NCBI GenBank assembly: GCA_037903475.1
Contig: JBAJFG010000446.1
Span: forward strand, 496,001 to 560,000
Length of the DNA stretch: 64,000 nt
Source of the DNA: Ancylostoma caninum
Lineage: Eukaryota > Nematoda > Chromadorea > Rhabditida > Ancylostomatidae
Direction: 5' to 3'
Positions 1-13,289 of the stretch are shown here, in pieces. The notes beneath the pieces are model-generated. The model searched no databases. It was given only the letters and a program-made list of their open reading frames with translations, and was not told where the DNA came from. Both the position numbers and the translations under genes were made by a program. The first letter of the stretch is position 1. Each line of letters begins with the position of its first letter.

Positions 1-1400
1 CGTGAATATCTTTAATGCTATTCCTAGGGTGACACACCACCTTCAAGAATAATGTTGCGCCTCTGATTATGTTATAGGGAGAGAAGCCAGAAGGAAAAGA
101 AACACTGAGGATTAGAGTAACGTCATCGCGCAGATTACGGGAGAGTTCTAGAAACGAATCCATAGCCATCGGAGGATGCGCATGCAGTCAGTAGCAGGAG
201 AAAACGTCACCAGACGGCTCATAGTGTGTTAGTGTGCATGAGTCCATGTGTGATAAAGACTCCGAGAAACGGTTCCAACGCTGGTGCTCCTGCGCTTGAT
301 TATATGAAAAGACTCAATCGACGGTCCCACTGCTGTGTCGCGGTGCCTCGATCTCCCAAAGATTTGGAGAAAAGGCTCATCGACGGTGAAGGGAACAACA
401 ACATACTGTAATATGTATAAACGATGCTAAGGAAGTGATCCACAAATGAGTGAGCAGTGCTCCGTAGGCCGTATTCCGGCGTGGCCGCGGCCAGCCACCT
501 TCGGCCGGCCAGTTGGCCACCGACATGTGCTCTGTAAATATGATATCTCACAGTCTTTGTGTGAGTCACAGAATTCTCTGAAGTTTCGCAAATAGGGATT
601 ATTCGATGTTAAACACGAATATCGTATTCATTTCCTATCATACCCTTGTTTTGGGGAAATTGCGGTGGGTGGTGGAAAACGCGCTTATTCCCGGCGCTAT
701 GTAGCCAGCCATTAATGGCCATGACAGCGGTCACATTTGGCCGAGTTTTGAGAGGCGGCCAAATGTGGCCAAAATCTCCAGGAAAAATTGAGTGAAACTT
801 TGCATAGAGCAGTTATTTCAGGTGTCGTGCACTAAAATCGCATCTATGTTGTATAACAAACCTATTTTAGGTATACGGTAAGTACCGCATTTCACAGAAC
901 TTTCTGGAGCTGTGCATAAGAGGTTATTCGAGGTGCTGTGCTGAACACGACTATCAGTGCCATTTTGCATTATGTGCCGTTTTCCTGCTGGAATCATCAT
1001 TTTTTCTCGGCTTTCGGCCCGCCAAATGTGACTGACGGCGGAGTTCGGCCTCATATTGGATGCGTACTTAGAGAATCCGGAGCAGCGAATGCACACGTTT
1101 CAACAGCAGTTACACAGCGAGCTAAAAGTTTACTTTGTAGCCCCACGAGCTGCGGTGTCCGAGCAAAGGCCGTGATTCGAGGGCGATGAGCTGGTTTGCA
1201 TGCCTCAAACCTACGAGGGCAGCTCAAACTGGAGGTAGGGCTGTGTTCCAAGTGTAGACTTGGATAACTGGATGCCTACCCAGGCTCATCCAGAAATATT
1301 CCCTAGCACGTACACGCTTTCCGTACCGGCGATTTGTAGACACAGCTGCTCCACGGCAGACTTCCAGATACGCATATCATCTTCCCGATTGTTGAACTGA
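1..1400. other. No gene recognised
   Basis: Short frames on both strands lack splice sites, domains or codon bias. I see no structured repeat other than scattered GGCCAA-rich palindromes around 480-520 and 730-780. Confidence 0.6.
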
Positions 1401-1402
1401 GC

Positions 1403-1500
1403 CACATTTTAACCCAGGCCTCAGCTGGCGTAACGAGAAGCGTAGGGTTCGCCTTGCTTTTGTCGAAGCCGAGACACGACTAAGACTCGAACCAGACTCG
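1403..1500 (+). repeat. Partial copy of dispersed repeat family A
   Basis: It aligns with 6260-6350 (inverted) and 32815-32905: an ACCCAGGCCTCAGCTGGC block, then GTAGGGTTCGCC, then a decayed version of the hairpin seen in the other copies. Confidence 0.5.
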
Positions 1501-1725
1501 ATGGCGAGGGGTGTGTATCATCGTGAGGGAAAACGGGGCGTGGTACAGTTCTGCCATTGGTTCGTTCAAATCCTTCGCCCGCCCCAAACGGTTGACTCGT
1601 TCTCTTCGCACGCGATTCCACTATACATGACAATGCAAAATTTGAATGCTATAGAGGACGAGTTGGTCTTGAAGGGCGGAAATGCTCCTCCTCGTTTTCC
1701 CTCACGATGATACACACCCGATGGC
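1501..1725. repeat. Inverted repeat around 1501-1540 and 1684-1725
   Basis: GTGTGTATCATCGTGAGGGA and the following AAACG occur on the plus strand at about 1509 and on the minus strand at about 1717, giving arms of roughly 35 bases with a 140-base spacer. It is likely a small foldback element or a pair of opposed repeats. Confidence 0.6.
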
Positions 1726-2640
1726 GAGCAGCGTCGAGGCGCGTCGGCTTCCTCGCGCAGCATGCGAATCGATCGCGGCGACCTCGTCCGGCTTCCACGG
1801 GCGTCGAACGGCGGCCGCCGCCTTCACAAACTTCGTCGACCATACCTCCCGCATTGCAGCGTCGGCCGGCTGCACCGCGCGTCGACGCGCGTCAACGTCC
1901 TGTGAAGCCGAACCGTACCGGCTTCTTCGAGCGTCAAGGGGCGTCGTCAAAGAAAGGTTCAGTTTATTGGAGAGGAACACTAATTATTTCTCATTCGTAC
2001 GAGCAACTATGAAAAATTACCCATGAATACTGATGAACAGATGTAAAATTCTTCTGAAATCGTCACTTCCAAACAAATAGGCAGCGAAATGGAAGATTTT
2101 GAAGGAAAACACACTAAGAGGAACAAAAAGAAAAAGGAGCTGAAGGAACGTTAGCATCGATTGTTGTATATCAGTGTTGGGATACATATGTGCTGCCATC
2201 TGACCTAAGAGATTATGGACGGACATTTCTCGCACCTATTGCGGGAAATGGTTTACCGCCAGGGACGAACCATCATGGGTTTCTTAAATCGGCAATCTAT
2301 TCGCTGGCCTCACATCATTGTTGCACTATTCCCCGCATCTGCTATTTATCATCATAATAGGATCTGGCCCATCATCCTATTCATCCTCTTAACTCGCTAA
2401 AAACCTTTAGAAACATTAAAGTTAACTTAAAACCTTTGAACATGATCCGTAACTCTATAGGAATGTCTCTAAGTATTCTTTTGTTTGTTATGATCATTCT
2501 TTACTAATTTTCGGCTTCCTTTGGCAATAAATTTTAGCTTTCTAGTTTGAGGCATATTGCGTTGTTGGCAGCCTCTCGTCGCCCCACGACGCCCCAAGAA
2601 GCCGAGCGGCCACAAAGCGCGGTCGTCACCCATACATCCG

Positions 2641-2935
2641 CAGCCCAGTCTGGTTCGAGCCTAAGCTCTGATGCTCAACCGCCAGCTTATCTACACCTCC
2701 CAGGGGGCGGTTCGCCACGTTGCAAAGAGCGGATAGAACGCACGAATTGATGTTCAGAACGCAGGTTGAACGCCACCACAACTAATCTAGTCAGCACCTT
2801 TCCTCCTCAACGCGGCAAAAACACGGGTGTGCAGCTCGCAGCAGTCCAAATTAAGCAGTTCTTCCCCATTCAGCACTGTCTGCCTTCTATTTCTTGGGGG
2901 TCTAGTTTGGCAGGTTCTGCTGCGTTTGACGTATC
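2641..2935 (+). repeat. Dispersed repeat family A
   Basis: It matches 6045-6350 in inverted orientation. Shared blocks include CTCAACCGCCAGCTTAT, CACCTCCCAGG and, at the 3' end, TTGGCAGGTTCTGCTGCGTT. No open frame is conserved between copies, so it is unlikely to be coding. Confidence 0.7.
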
Positions 2936-3439
2936 CAGTCACCAGATTTGAAAAACGTCATCCGATGGGTCCATAGCTGTGTGATGAACGCTTCAGCGCT
3001 AGGAAATGGAGAGGTGCGAAAAGCTAGACTACTGAAGGGGTGAGGAGCGACCCGCGTATGTGAGAAGGTCAAACACGGCACCAACGGTGGCGATTAGTCC
3101 AGTATAATTGTACGGAAATTCAGCTTTATTGGTACTCGTTTTCTTCAATATGGGGTAGTAAGTCCTGACATGATCTCGTTCTCGCAATTATGCCCCCTAA
3201 TCAGTTTTGAAAGAATGCCTTGCCATTGCAAAGTCTTCTCAATTTTTTTCAGATTTATTCACCCACACTGTTGAACCTGTTTGCTTTGCGAATCTCTTCT
3301 CAACAATTATGTTACAACTACAATTCTAACGGACAACTTGATGATGGAAGAAAGATGGGAACTCATCCAAAGTGACAGTTTGAGAATAAATTAAGAGGTT
3401 ACTATCGGAGAAAGTAAAGATCTTACTTCTTCTTCATTA

Positions 3440-3760
3440 TCAATCTGTGTGAGTCTGTGCATGAGAAATAGTCTTCAAAACGGGAATAACTAAACCATCG
3501 TGTTCAACTCATCGGTTTATGCACGAAAAGGTTGCAAATTTTAGTTTCTACCTTGATTTACAGTTGTTGCGGTCCACTGCAGGTCATGTTCAGCCATGTT
3601 AAGTTCTTTTAATAACCGACAGTCGTTTTCACCAAGACGGGATGAATGGGATAGGCTTTGATTATAGCAGCACATAAAAGTAAAGAGATGGGAAGGATGC
3701 TTCTACAACGAAGAGGAGGAGCAAGGTAGATGACAAGGATGAAGTGTGAGCCAGCGTGTA
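3440..3760 (+). repeat. Head segment of the minisatellite-bearing element, no array
   Basis: It shares with 4365-4640 and 21745-22010 the ordered blocks TTTCTACCTTGATTTA, GGTCATGTTCAGCCATGTTAA, GGATGAATGGGATAGGCTTTG and ACATAAAAG. Unlike those copies, no ~57-bp array follows, so it looks like a solo or 3'-truncated copy. Confidence 0.65.
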
Positions 3761-4364
3761 TTCAAATAAAGAGACGGATGCATGAGAATGGGGTAAAATA
3801 GATTCGTCTAACAAAAGTCAACAACTTGGCCTCTCCCACACGTTATGACTTGTTAGCAGACATTTACAGAACGCCCTGACTTGTTAGCTCATCTAACTTA
3901 CATTAGTTGCCTAAAATGAAGCCAGGATATGTAGGACAGCTCATTCTTGAGGACTGCTAGTAGAATCGTGGGGCGACTAAATCGGAGTCGCTGCAAGTAG
4001 GCAAGGGTTCTATATCTTTAGAATGCTATCATCCACAGCGGTGCCATTCTCGTACTTTTATTGGAAAGAATGTTCCTTGTCCAAAGTATGCAAAATGTGG
4101 GAGATAGAATTTACCGTGGCTGCTGCATTTAGCAAGCGTAGGTGACTGACCCTGCTCGAGAGGTCGCTTGCGTAGATGCAAGTGTGTTGCTTCCGAAATC
4201 GACAACAAGTGGAGTCCACTGGTTTTATCCAATTAACGAAATGAACCATACCATAGCTATGTCTTAAACATTGTTATCGTTAGTGGAATCACCGACACGG
4301 TAGCTCACCAGTAATCTTGATTGTTTTGTGCTGATTTATCCAGCAGCTAGGTGGGAGGCATCTT

Positions 4365-4960
4365 ACTTCTTACTAATTGGCAGTTCATGTGTGTGTGCAC
4401 GGGAACCAGCCAATAAGAAAGGAAAATACCTACACCATCAGCTCGACGAGTTATGTACGGAAATGTGGTAAATGTTGGTTTTTACCTTGATTTACGGGTG
4501 TTTCGGACCACTTCTGTCATGTTCAGGCATGTTAATGGCCGACAGTTGTTTCCATCACCGTCGGAATGAATGAGATAGGCTTTTGATTACAGGACCGTAT
4601 AAGAGGAAACAGAAGGGTAGGACATCTCTAACAACGAAGAGGAGGAACTAGGCGAAATGACGAAATGATGACACGGATGAGGGTTGCGCCGGCATGAGCG
4701 TTGGGGAAATGATAGCAGGATGGCTACTGCTATGGAGGCGATGCGCTGACGGCCAGTAGTAGGGGTACGTCGCCGGACGGGTCCACAACTGCGAGAGTGG
4801 CGCGCCGACACCATAGGTGGGGCGATGGGTCCAGCGTTGTGATAAGGGTGCGCCGGCGTCAAAAATTGGTGAAGATGTCACAGGTCCACACTTGCGAGGG
4901 TGTTATGCCAGCGCTCAGTAGAAGGGAACATACACGCGAATGCGAGGCGAGCGAGGCGAT
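4365..4960 (+). repeat. Minisatellite-bearing element with a short decayed array
   Basis: The head (4365-4640) aligns with 21745-22010. From about 4690 to 4910 follow four diverged units marked by GCGCCGGCGT, GGTCCA and a GATAAGG-type block. It ends beside a GCGAGGCGAGCGAGGCG motif near 4940, related to the hairpin repeat at 22706. Confidence 0.65.
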
Positions 4961-4971
4961 CAGGCTGGTGT

Positions 4972-5127
4972 GAAATGCATCGAGTAAAGACCCTAGCAGC
5001 ACTTCCTCCCAGCTGCTGCCATCCATCCTTCGATTGCTGTTATGCGGAGGAGTGAAGCTTGAGCAGCAGTTGAGGGAAGGATGGCAGGAAAGAGATGCTG
5101 CTGGGGTCTTTACTCAACGCATTGCAC
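4972..5127. repeat. 156-bp foldback element
   Basis: The left arm GTGAAATGCATCGAGTAAAG and the complement of the right end GTGCAATGCGTTGAGTAAAG pair, and pairing continues through ACCC(T/C)AGCAGCA and CTGCCATCC for about 60 bases. It has no coding capacity. Confidence 0.7.
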
Positions 5128-5483
5128 AATTGGGCGGCGTTCGTGCTGCACAGTTATGAGACTTCCTGTTTGGGCATTTGATGTAGAAACGATTTCCTTT
5201 CGAATTTGAGTTCTGTTTAGACAATTTCGGACCTTCAGTGAGTGATGAACGACTGCGGATTGTGAAGAAGTGATGTGAGCGGTAGCCGATGATCGTCCAA
5301 CAGTAGACTATGGTAATCAGAGAAGCGCATTGGATTTTATCGTTCTGGCACGAGCTGGTCTTAGATTCCTGACCATGTCGTGCCAAACAGCTTGGAGACG
5401 CTCGTGAATGCCACCAATGAGAATGTTGTATTTTGAATGCATGTAGTCCACAAAACGTTCCTGTTTTAACGGGTTGATTCCGG

Positions 5484-5645
5484 AGAACAACTATTTTATC
5501 AGGTTTTCATTTTGCAACTATCAAGCAAGGGAGTGTTCAGAACAAGTAATTTACTAGCTTTTTATTTTACAATTATTTGGCAAGGAAGAGGTCAAAACAT
5601 CTATTCTACTGGCTTTTCATTTGCAACTATTTGGCAAGGAAGTAG
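5484..5645 (+). repeat. Three degenerate ~65-bp tandem units
   Basis: Each unit carries TTTTCATTTTGCAACTAT or a variant followed by (T)GGCAAGGAAG. Units are about 65 bases and moderately diverged. No function is apparent. Confidence 0.55.
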
Positions 5646-6044
5646 CGATGATAGCCTCTCCCCAGATAATCCCATGTTTGTGGAAGTCTTTGGTCCAAGA
5701 ATCAGGCAGTTTTATGGGTGAACAATTAAATTTCGCCCTCGAATGATTACCATAAGGAGAAATCTACAGAACGGATACCGTAAATAGTAGATACAGCGAA
5801 CACAAAAACATGGTTCACTGGCCAGAATCGGTGTGAAAAGCTTCGATAGCGGATATTTCAAGTTCCTTTTCGGTGTTTTGTCAAGGCAGTAGAGCTTAGT
5901 ATCCTCACGAGATTTGAATTCCGCGTGCTGGATTTCGGCGGGCCCTCAGTCAATCTCGGATGCTACAACCATGGTAAGTAGGCTCCCACCGTCACTTTGA
6001 TGCTTTTCTGTTCACCCTTCCTTCTACTCTGAGGACTGAATTAG

Positions 6045-6350
6045 GCAAACGCAGCAGAACCTGCCAAGCCAGACGCCCTCCAAGAAATGGAGGAGAGCCT
6101 CCGTATCCCTACTGCTACGTGCAGCACATCCCGTGTTTCGGCTGCGTTGGGGGGGGGGGGGTCGTTCGACCTGCGTTCTGCACTTCTTGTTCTGCTTTCT
6201 ACCCCACCTTGACACGCCGCCTTGGAGGTGTGCATAAGCCGGTGGTTGAGTGTCAGACCTCACTCCTGTCTCTGCTTCGGCAGAGACAAGGCGAGCCCTA
6301 CGTGACCCGTCAGGCCGGCAGGGGCCCGGATAAAACCATAACCCAGTGCA
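6045..6350 (-). repeat. Dispersed repeat family A, inverted copy with hairpin
   Basis: This is the reverse complement of the family seen at 2641-2935 and 32815-32990. It includes a perfect 8-bp hairpin with a TTCG loop at 6268-6287 and a poly-G tract near 6150-6160. Short open frames on both strands are accidental. Confidence 0.7.
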
Positions 6351-6538
6351 ACAATCGGTCAGGAGAGATGCCAGCAGTGCAGACGCGTGCGGGTGCTGAG
6401 CGGATTTAGAAGTACGCCAGTGGGCCACTGAGTACACCAAGCGCCAGAGGAGAATGTAGATAATCGTTCGGGAACACTTTTGGGTAAGCTTGGATACCTA
6501 ATTTTTGGGTGGGAGCACAGCTTTGGGGGGGGGGGCGG

Positions 6539-9500
6539 CAATGAGGTACCCACACCTGTACCACCAGCCGCAATTAGTGGGTGCGGCGCCCACTAGGTGC
6601 CAGTTCATGAGCTGCGCTGTCGCTGGCAGCCCCTGCAGGAGTGTTTATACTTTTTCGCGACGCGATGGCGTCTCGGCGACGGCCACAACACGCGCGACGC
6701 GACGGGTAGCGAAGCCGTCGCGTCGCCCCGTCGCGCCATGCTGAACGTCGCAAACTTACGTACCCACGCAAAATCACATGCACACCCCGACTTAGCGGGG
6801 ATCATGGGTTTCTATGGGCTGTTTTGGACCTCCTGGTACCGTTTGGGGTCTGGAATGTTCACAAAAAGTTGTCAACCATTTTCAGTGGTGATCTTTGCGA
6901 AGACTATAATTTTGCGTAGTGTTCTTTGTCAAGGATGTTTGTTTCCAGGATATGGAAGAACGCATTGCGGGTTCTTCTCATTTATTTGTTCAGAGTTTTT
7001 TTTTTTGCATTTGACTTATCAGAATGGTTTTCCCCTATGCATACATTGTTGTAGTCCCGTGCTTCGACACTATGTATTTTTTTCATTGTTCAGGTGTGCT
7101 CTAGTAGTACTTGTTGAAGGTGTACGTTGTTCCACTGCCTCAGTTTGATGTTTTTTGGTCCTGTGCTGGTCGAATGTGTGATTTTCTGACCTAGTTGGGA
7201 GTTTCATTCACTAAGTCATATTCTAGCCCCGTGCTTTTGATCTTTTCCAATCTTTCACTGGTTGTACGTGTTATCTTGTGATTTCTGTGTGGTGGGGGGT
7301 CTTGCAGAAAATCACACCGGAACGTGAAAGTGTCGGAGCGCAGGACTACCCTACATTCACCTATAAATCAATACCGCACTGATCGAACACTATTCTGAAG
7401 CACCTGTACAACGATGTCTACGTGAAAGGGAAACGATTCCGATAACTCAAATTCAGAACAAAATCTCTAGATCAATATATAGATGCAACATGTATACCTA
7501 CATTGTGTTCTTCCACAGCTCGGCTGACAAAATGTAAGTAGTAACCGCTCATAAACAGAAGACAACATCAGATACATAAAAAGCTCACAAAATCACTATC
7601 TAGAGCACATACGACGCGTCCAAGTTCGTTCACATCCACATCTCCAACTGAATTCGTCTTATTCCGTAGGTTTCGGGCCAAAACCACTCGAAAAACTATA
7701 GAACAGTGGTGAACTCCAGTCCGCAACATCAGCGAAACCATCGCGTCGCGTCTGCTAGCAGGCGCGACGCGAATTCGTCGCATCGCGTCGTTTTTCAAGA
7801 AAAGACTATAAACAGGACGCGACGTCGCCCCGCGACGTCGCGTCGCGATGGGAAACGCCAACTACCCCATCGCGACCATTGTTTGCGCATGCATCCACTC
7901 GGGACCCATCGCATTTGAACAGTTTGCTGGGGCGCGACGGTCGCGTCGCGCCGAAGTATAAACACCCCTTGCCGGAGCCTTGCGCTGCGTGCGCCCCCGA
8001 CTCCGCCCACCCACCGCAGGTTTCGTGCGCGGCGATCGCAACGCGGCAAAAGCTGAAAATGGGCAAATGGGAGCGAAAATCGTCGGGAAAATGGTGTACG
8101 ATAGAGACAGCCAATAAAAGAGCAGATTTTCAAGATTTCCATGTTTTTTTTGCAGCGATTCACTCAGGAAACTGCAAGTTTCCAACAGAACTACGTCGCC
8201 GAGAAAACGGTTTAAAAATTCTTCTGCAAATATCTCCACATTATCAGATATATAGACAAATAAATGGAAGCTTGTTCGCCTCCTTCAACAATCACACTTT
8301 GGCAACAACAATCAGACTTCGACAGGAACTTTTCAACGCATGCGGGACTTCGTAAAAAATGAGGTGACCAAAGGGGACTTATAGCTGGAACTTGGATTTT
8401 GATTAGATATCGGTCCATTCCTTCAAAAAGAGTTGACTTAAATAAGAGTAGAATTAAAATTTACTTCGAAAATACCTAGCAGTGCCCACAGCGTCGTTGG
8501 TACTGAACGAGATCTGCTCAAACTATGCAGTAAGATTACAGATGTTAATCTTCCTCCAAATGTCAGACGAGAACGCAATTTAATGATTTTGAGAGGAGGT
8601 ATTGCTCCTGAATCATCTGAACCTTAAATTTACAAGATGTAACACCAGTCCAGAGAACTTTCACCTATCAAGTTTTCCTAAATTACAATGAATGAAAAAT
8701 TGCTGCGTTCGTTTGCTTAGGGCAATAAAAAAACTAGTTACAAGAGGTCTTAACCCCCCTTCAACACAACTTCTTTGAATATCTTTTTACAAAATCAATC
8801 TTTTCGAATTTCACCTATAAGTTTGAAAAATTATTAAATTAACATGGTGTGTTATAATTGTAAAAACATTAACGTGTACCACGGTCAGTGCACTTGCTTA
8901 CACTTGTTAACTTCTGTGGACATCCCGATGTGTAAGGACTGAAATTATTTTTTTTATTTCTTGGCACTCGCTTCATAGTTACAAAAAATCAATATGGTGG
9001 TAAACCACCTTCGATGGCGTTCGAATGACATTGCATCCCGTAACCATGCTTCCAGGCATTGGGCATGTCTACAAGGCATTTCTAACACCTCAGCACGCCC
9101 TGGGTACGAATATCAATTGATTAGCTGGCTAAAGAACGCTCATAAGCATATATGGGCTCACAAGAACAAGAATGCCATTTCAACCATAAAAGTTTAACCT
9201 GGCGAATGCTTCACGCCTGAAGCCTGATGTCCACTAGTGAAGATAACACTCGTGCAAACAAGAACTACTAGCTAAATCTAAGCTTAATTCAGACTAAACT
9301 GAATTTGAATTAAATTTAGACAAAACTAGCCTTACTGGTTAAATTTGAGTTGAACACCTGCTAAATACTTTGTGTTCAATACTAAATCACACTGAAACGC
9401 TTTCCCTGGCTTCACTTTCCCGCATTTCTTCCAATAAGAGCAATTTCCTCTTCGTAGAACGCAAGCCGACGCAATCGCAGCGCGCACCGCACGCGGCGAA

Positions 9501-9636
9501 GTGGGCGGAGTCGGGGGCACGTGCGGCGCAAGGCTCCTGCAGGAGCTGCCACTGACAGCGCAGCTCATGATCTGGCACCTAGTGGGCGCCGCACCCACTA
9601 ATTGCGGCTGGAGGTACAGGTGTGGGTACCTCATTG
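6539..9636. mobile_element. 3.1-kb element with ~103-bp terminal inverted repeats
   Basis: The left end (6539-6641) and right end (9534-9636) are near-identical inverted copies: the left starts CAATGAGGTACCCACACC and the right ends with its complement. The interior holds GC-rich runs of GTCGCG/CGACGCG (about 6655-6740 and 7740-7970) and a block (7307-7995) that recurs at 57868-58490. A further inverted match links 7968-8050 to 9477-9540. No transposase could be read. It may be one DNA transposon or a composite of several; the target duplication was not resolved. Confidence 0.55.
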
Positions 9637-9647
9637 TATGCACCCGG

Positions 9648-9808
9648 TCGAAGAGTACTCAGAAATTTCGTGACGGTGAACACAGGAGGAACACATTTCA
9701 ACAGCACTTACACCGCGAGGTCAAAGCTTATTTTTTTCTCCATACGAGCTGTGCTCGTTCCCCAAAAGGGGTGCATACAATACAAATTTCTGAGTACTCT
9801 TCGACCTA
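9648..9808. repeat. Small foldback with ~23-bp arms
   Basis: GGTCGAAGAGTACTCAGAAA at about 9648 is repeated inverted at about 9786-9808, and GTATGCACC/GGTGCATAC also pair nearby. It directly abuts the right end of the 3.1-kb element. Confidence 0.6.
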
Positions 9809-9809
9809 C

Positions 9810-12190
9810 TGGTAAGCCATTCCTTTGGAATGTTTTGAACGTTAGTATAATACTTGACTATACAATCCTCCTAATAGAGTGCTGTAACCACACTTGACTC
9901 ACGGTTCAGACGTTCCCAGAATCGAGAAATTCTGAGGCGTTGGACTCACCGCATTACATCAGGTGCGTGATTATCAGTGGATACGAACATTAAGTACCAG
10001 TCTTCATTGGGGTACTTGTTACAGAAAAACTAAGAGAGAGATGTCATCGAATCAAATCAGAGTGTACGCTGACTTTTTTGACATTTTGAAGCATCGCTAG
10101 CGGTACCCCACCGTTGGTAATTTTTATTAGGTGCGCGAATAGTAAAGGTATAGTTGCACTTAATTTTTTAACGCTGTAACTCGTTTCGTATTCAACTATT
10201 TCATCTGGATCAAGAGCATTTGGAAATTGCGCAATATTGTCAGAATGGCAGAAAAAAGATTTTTCCAGAAGCAAAATTAGGCAAATTTTCGGTGGAAAGA
10301 GCTGCACACGTCGTTGTCGAGTAGGGTCCATTCATCAAAAGTTCTACAACGGACATAAGGAGACAGATGATTGGGAAGCAGGTAGCCTGCTTGAGTCAGG
10401 TCCAGAAAGTAATACAGGTGAGGTTAGAATTTACTTATTTATTTTGTGACGGGGAAACACCCTCCCGTATAAAAACAAACCAGGTGCCACAAACAAGAAT
10501 AGCCCAATAATACAACGAAGAGAAGTGAGCATGACAATCAAAATAAAATTCAAAAAGATACAAAGCGTTGATACGAAATTCCAGGTGAATATTCAAGAAA
10601 GACTCTGCGGTTTTGTAGAAAGCAAAAAAAAAACATTCTGTAGTACCTTGGCTCCCGGTAAGTGGCAAATTCCCTGCCAAGATTTGAAGCACTAGGGGCG
10701 GAGTGATAGATTAGCACGTGCAGATCTCTGAGACCAGTGCGATCGAACACGGAAGAGGGGGTGAAAAGGTCTTGCCCGAGGTTCTGTGCTATAGAGACAA
10801 GATCTTGTCACCTAACCACCTGCCTGCAAGCCCCAGCGAAATGGATTATTACAATGCTACTCTGATCCACCCTTTTCGGAAACGAGTTAAGAAAAATGAC
10901 TGCAGAAATTCAATCACAGAAGTCAGGCTCTTCAACGAGACATCTCTCTTAAACGGCACTTCAGCGTAACAAAACAAATAACGAAAAAGAGTTGGATGTT
11001 TATATTGAGCTGATGAAAATTCTTATAAAATTGGGTAAGTTCCATAAAATGACAAGACGAAGAATGTTCCGGTCTTCGAGGGATGCTTATTTATTTGCTC
11101 TAAAATTTCACTGCGGTAGCTAATGTGCAAGTGATTCAGGCCGGAAACTTTTCGATACCCCTGTAAGTCATATTCATGGCATAGGTGGAATAGTGGTGAG
11201 CATGGGTCTTCGGAGGTGAAGGTTGAACATGAAAATCGGAGGTCTAAAAGTGAAGGTTGCCTATCAAATCGTGAGCGTCGGCCGGGAGAAGGGGGGGGGG
11301 GAGCATCTTTTTGTTGTTTTTTAGCCGTTTTGTGGCAATGACGATTGCTGATTTTTCGCGAGCTCTGATGTTCTGCACACGATTTCTAAGGATACAGAGG
11401 AGCCGAAAGGAAGTCCGCCTATACTCGACAAAGTATCGCACACATGCGTAGGGCAACCGGGGGACTTGGTCAGTAGACCCGGTCTGTTACAGACCGCAAG
11501 TCCCGATCCGGTCCTCCGCAAGTCCCGGGACACTCCTCCTCACGTCCCGAAATGGGAGTTTTTCAACAAAACTTATCACTCCCAGCGCCGCTCGTAGATT
11601 TCAATCTAACCCATCGATCACCCACCACTGCCCTTCGATTGCTTCCTAGTCCGCTGCTTTACCTCTGCTCCTCCTCCCTCCTACCTCTGCTCCATCCTAG
11701 TCTGGCATCCACTAATGCTCTTACCGTAGTGCATTTCCATGAAAAAGGAGTGTTACAGAGCACGATCTACACAGATCAGGGCTTTACGTTGGATACGTAA
11801 TTTCTACAGGGCTACGGGAGTTTCAGCACACTTTCCGCCAAAAACTATTTATTGCATAATCGATTACTCCGATTTAATTGATGTTTCACTATTTTACCCA
11901 GAGGTCGCTGAAGTTGGATTGTTTAACATGCTGAACACGAATATCACAACACTTTGGTCCAGAATTATCGAATTGTGGAATTTGTCGACTTTCCGCTTTT
12001 GACCACGAGACATTTAGTACATTGAGTACATGCGCTTTCCTAACGTGCTGAACACAAACATGACGAGCATTCTGCACCAAAGTCCCAGCTCAATAATTGC
12101 TTGTTGATTATTTGTTAACCTTGGTTCAGGGTGGGTCAGTGCGGACATGTGAGAAAAGATCGTGTCACCTAATCACCTGTACATGAACCC
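9810..12190. other. No gene recognised apart from one small repeat
   Basis: AT-rich, non-coding in appearance. Contains the ACTTGCGGAGGA repeat at 11465-11555 and a poly-G tract near 11290. The longest frame (10044-10331, minus) has no recognisable features. Confidence 0.55.
11465..11555 (-). repeat. ACTTGCGGAGGA repeat family, copy 1
   Basis: Minus-strand reading gives GGGACTTGCGGAGGACC, GGGACTTGCGGTCTGTAACA and GACCGGG. The same phrases occur at 54785-55030 and 56440-56520. CGGTCTGTTACAGACCG is an imperfect palindrome shared with the 56.5-kb copy. Confidence 0.55.
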
Positions 12191-12200
12191 GAATGAAGTA

Positions 12201-13010
12201 TTAGGTTGTCGGAAAAGTTTCCCGCCACTCTCTTCCGCTTCTCACCAATCCTTTCGCAGTTGTCCAGGAACTTCCTATCCAAAACATATATAAAGGGTTG
12301 GCGATAGTCTTCTCGTACCAAATTTCCCTCCGCATTTCGTCACAGTTATGGCGGAAAAAACCGCCATTGACGTGGAGCATGTTCGGCTCCTCCTCCTTTG
12401 AGAACTCAGAAGGCACGGTAATGAATGCGATGCAGCAGAGAATATGTAAGATAGGCCCCTAAACTGGCTCTTACTGTACTGTGAATGTTTGGTCTAACGG
12501 GATTGAAGACGGCGATCTCAGCTTGAGACAGGGTGGGATTCTGTTGACCAATCGAGGTGGTTGGAGAACGCCTCCTGGAGCGGTTTGAAGAGAGTCCGCG
12601 GCCCGATGAGCTAGTGAGGAAACTTCAGTGTTATCGTAATACAATAGCTGTTCATCTACATCGTTTCAGAAAGACAAGAGAATGCAACTTATGTAGCCAC
12701 CCTGATCTGAGCTTCCACAGCCTGAAGTACTGAGAGGTGCTGGCCTGAACGTTTTGACTTTCACACAGACTTTTGCTCAGCTCGACAACTTGGTAAATAG
12801 TGACGAGAAGTAGGCTTCCTAGGTAATTCAAATCAGAAAGTGCATATGGCTTGGTCGCTGGTAAGCTATGTATTAGGGTGTAAAACTATGGATGCGCGTT
12901 TTCGCGCGGAACAAAATTTGTTCTAAAAACGATAGCAGAACGCCTCACTCAAATCTGCACGTACATCTACTCTCAACTACCCTTTCGCATCCAACATGCA
13001 GGAAATGAGG
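12201..13010 (+). mobile_element. mariner-type DNA transposon remnant, 5' part
   Basis: A mariner-like terminal repeat TTAGGTTGTCGGAAAAGTTT begins at 12201 and is preceded by TA. The ATG at 12348 opens a transposase relic (MAEKTAIDVEHVRLLLL), broken by a stop almost at once, with later islands RFEDGDLSL (~12505) and LDNLVNSDEK (~12782), the latter matching the catalytic-block neighbourhood of mariner transposases. Stops and frameshifts are frequent and no matching right-hand terminal repeat was found, so the element is dead and truncated. Confidence 0.8.
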
Positions 13011-13289
13011 TTCTCTCCTGGGAAAGTCAGTGCGCTGTGAGTCTAAGCCGTTACCCGAACTCCCACTTTTTTCGCGCTGTTTGAAAATTTTCTTCATGAG
13101 GAAAGAATCCTAGCCAGAAATAACATGTGTTTTGATAGTGGGGAGTCGTGGCTACGTGGCGGCTGAGACAGGACTTTCCAACTTGCTTCTTCTGGTTTTG
13201 TTGGGTATTTTTTCTCACCATCGGATGGGTCAGGTTGTGACCATTTTCTGGTGATCGTTGTTCTGACAAGATGATGGTGAACTTGCTGA

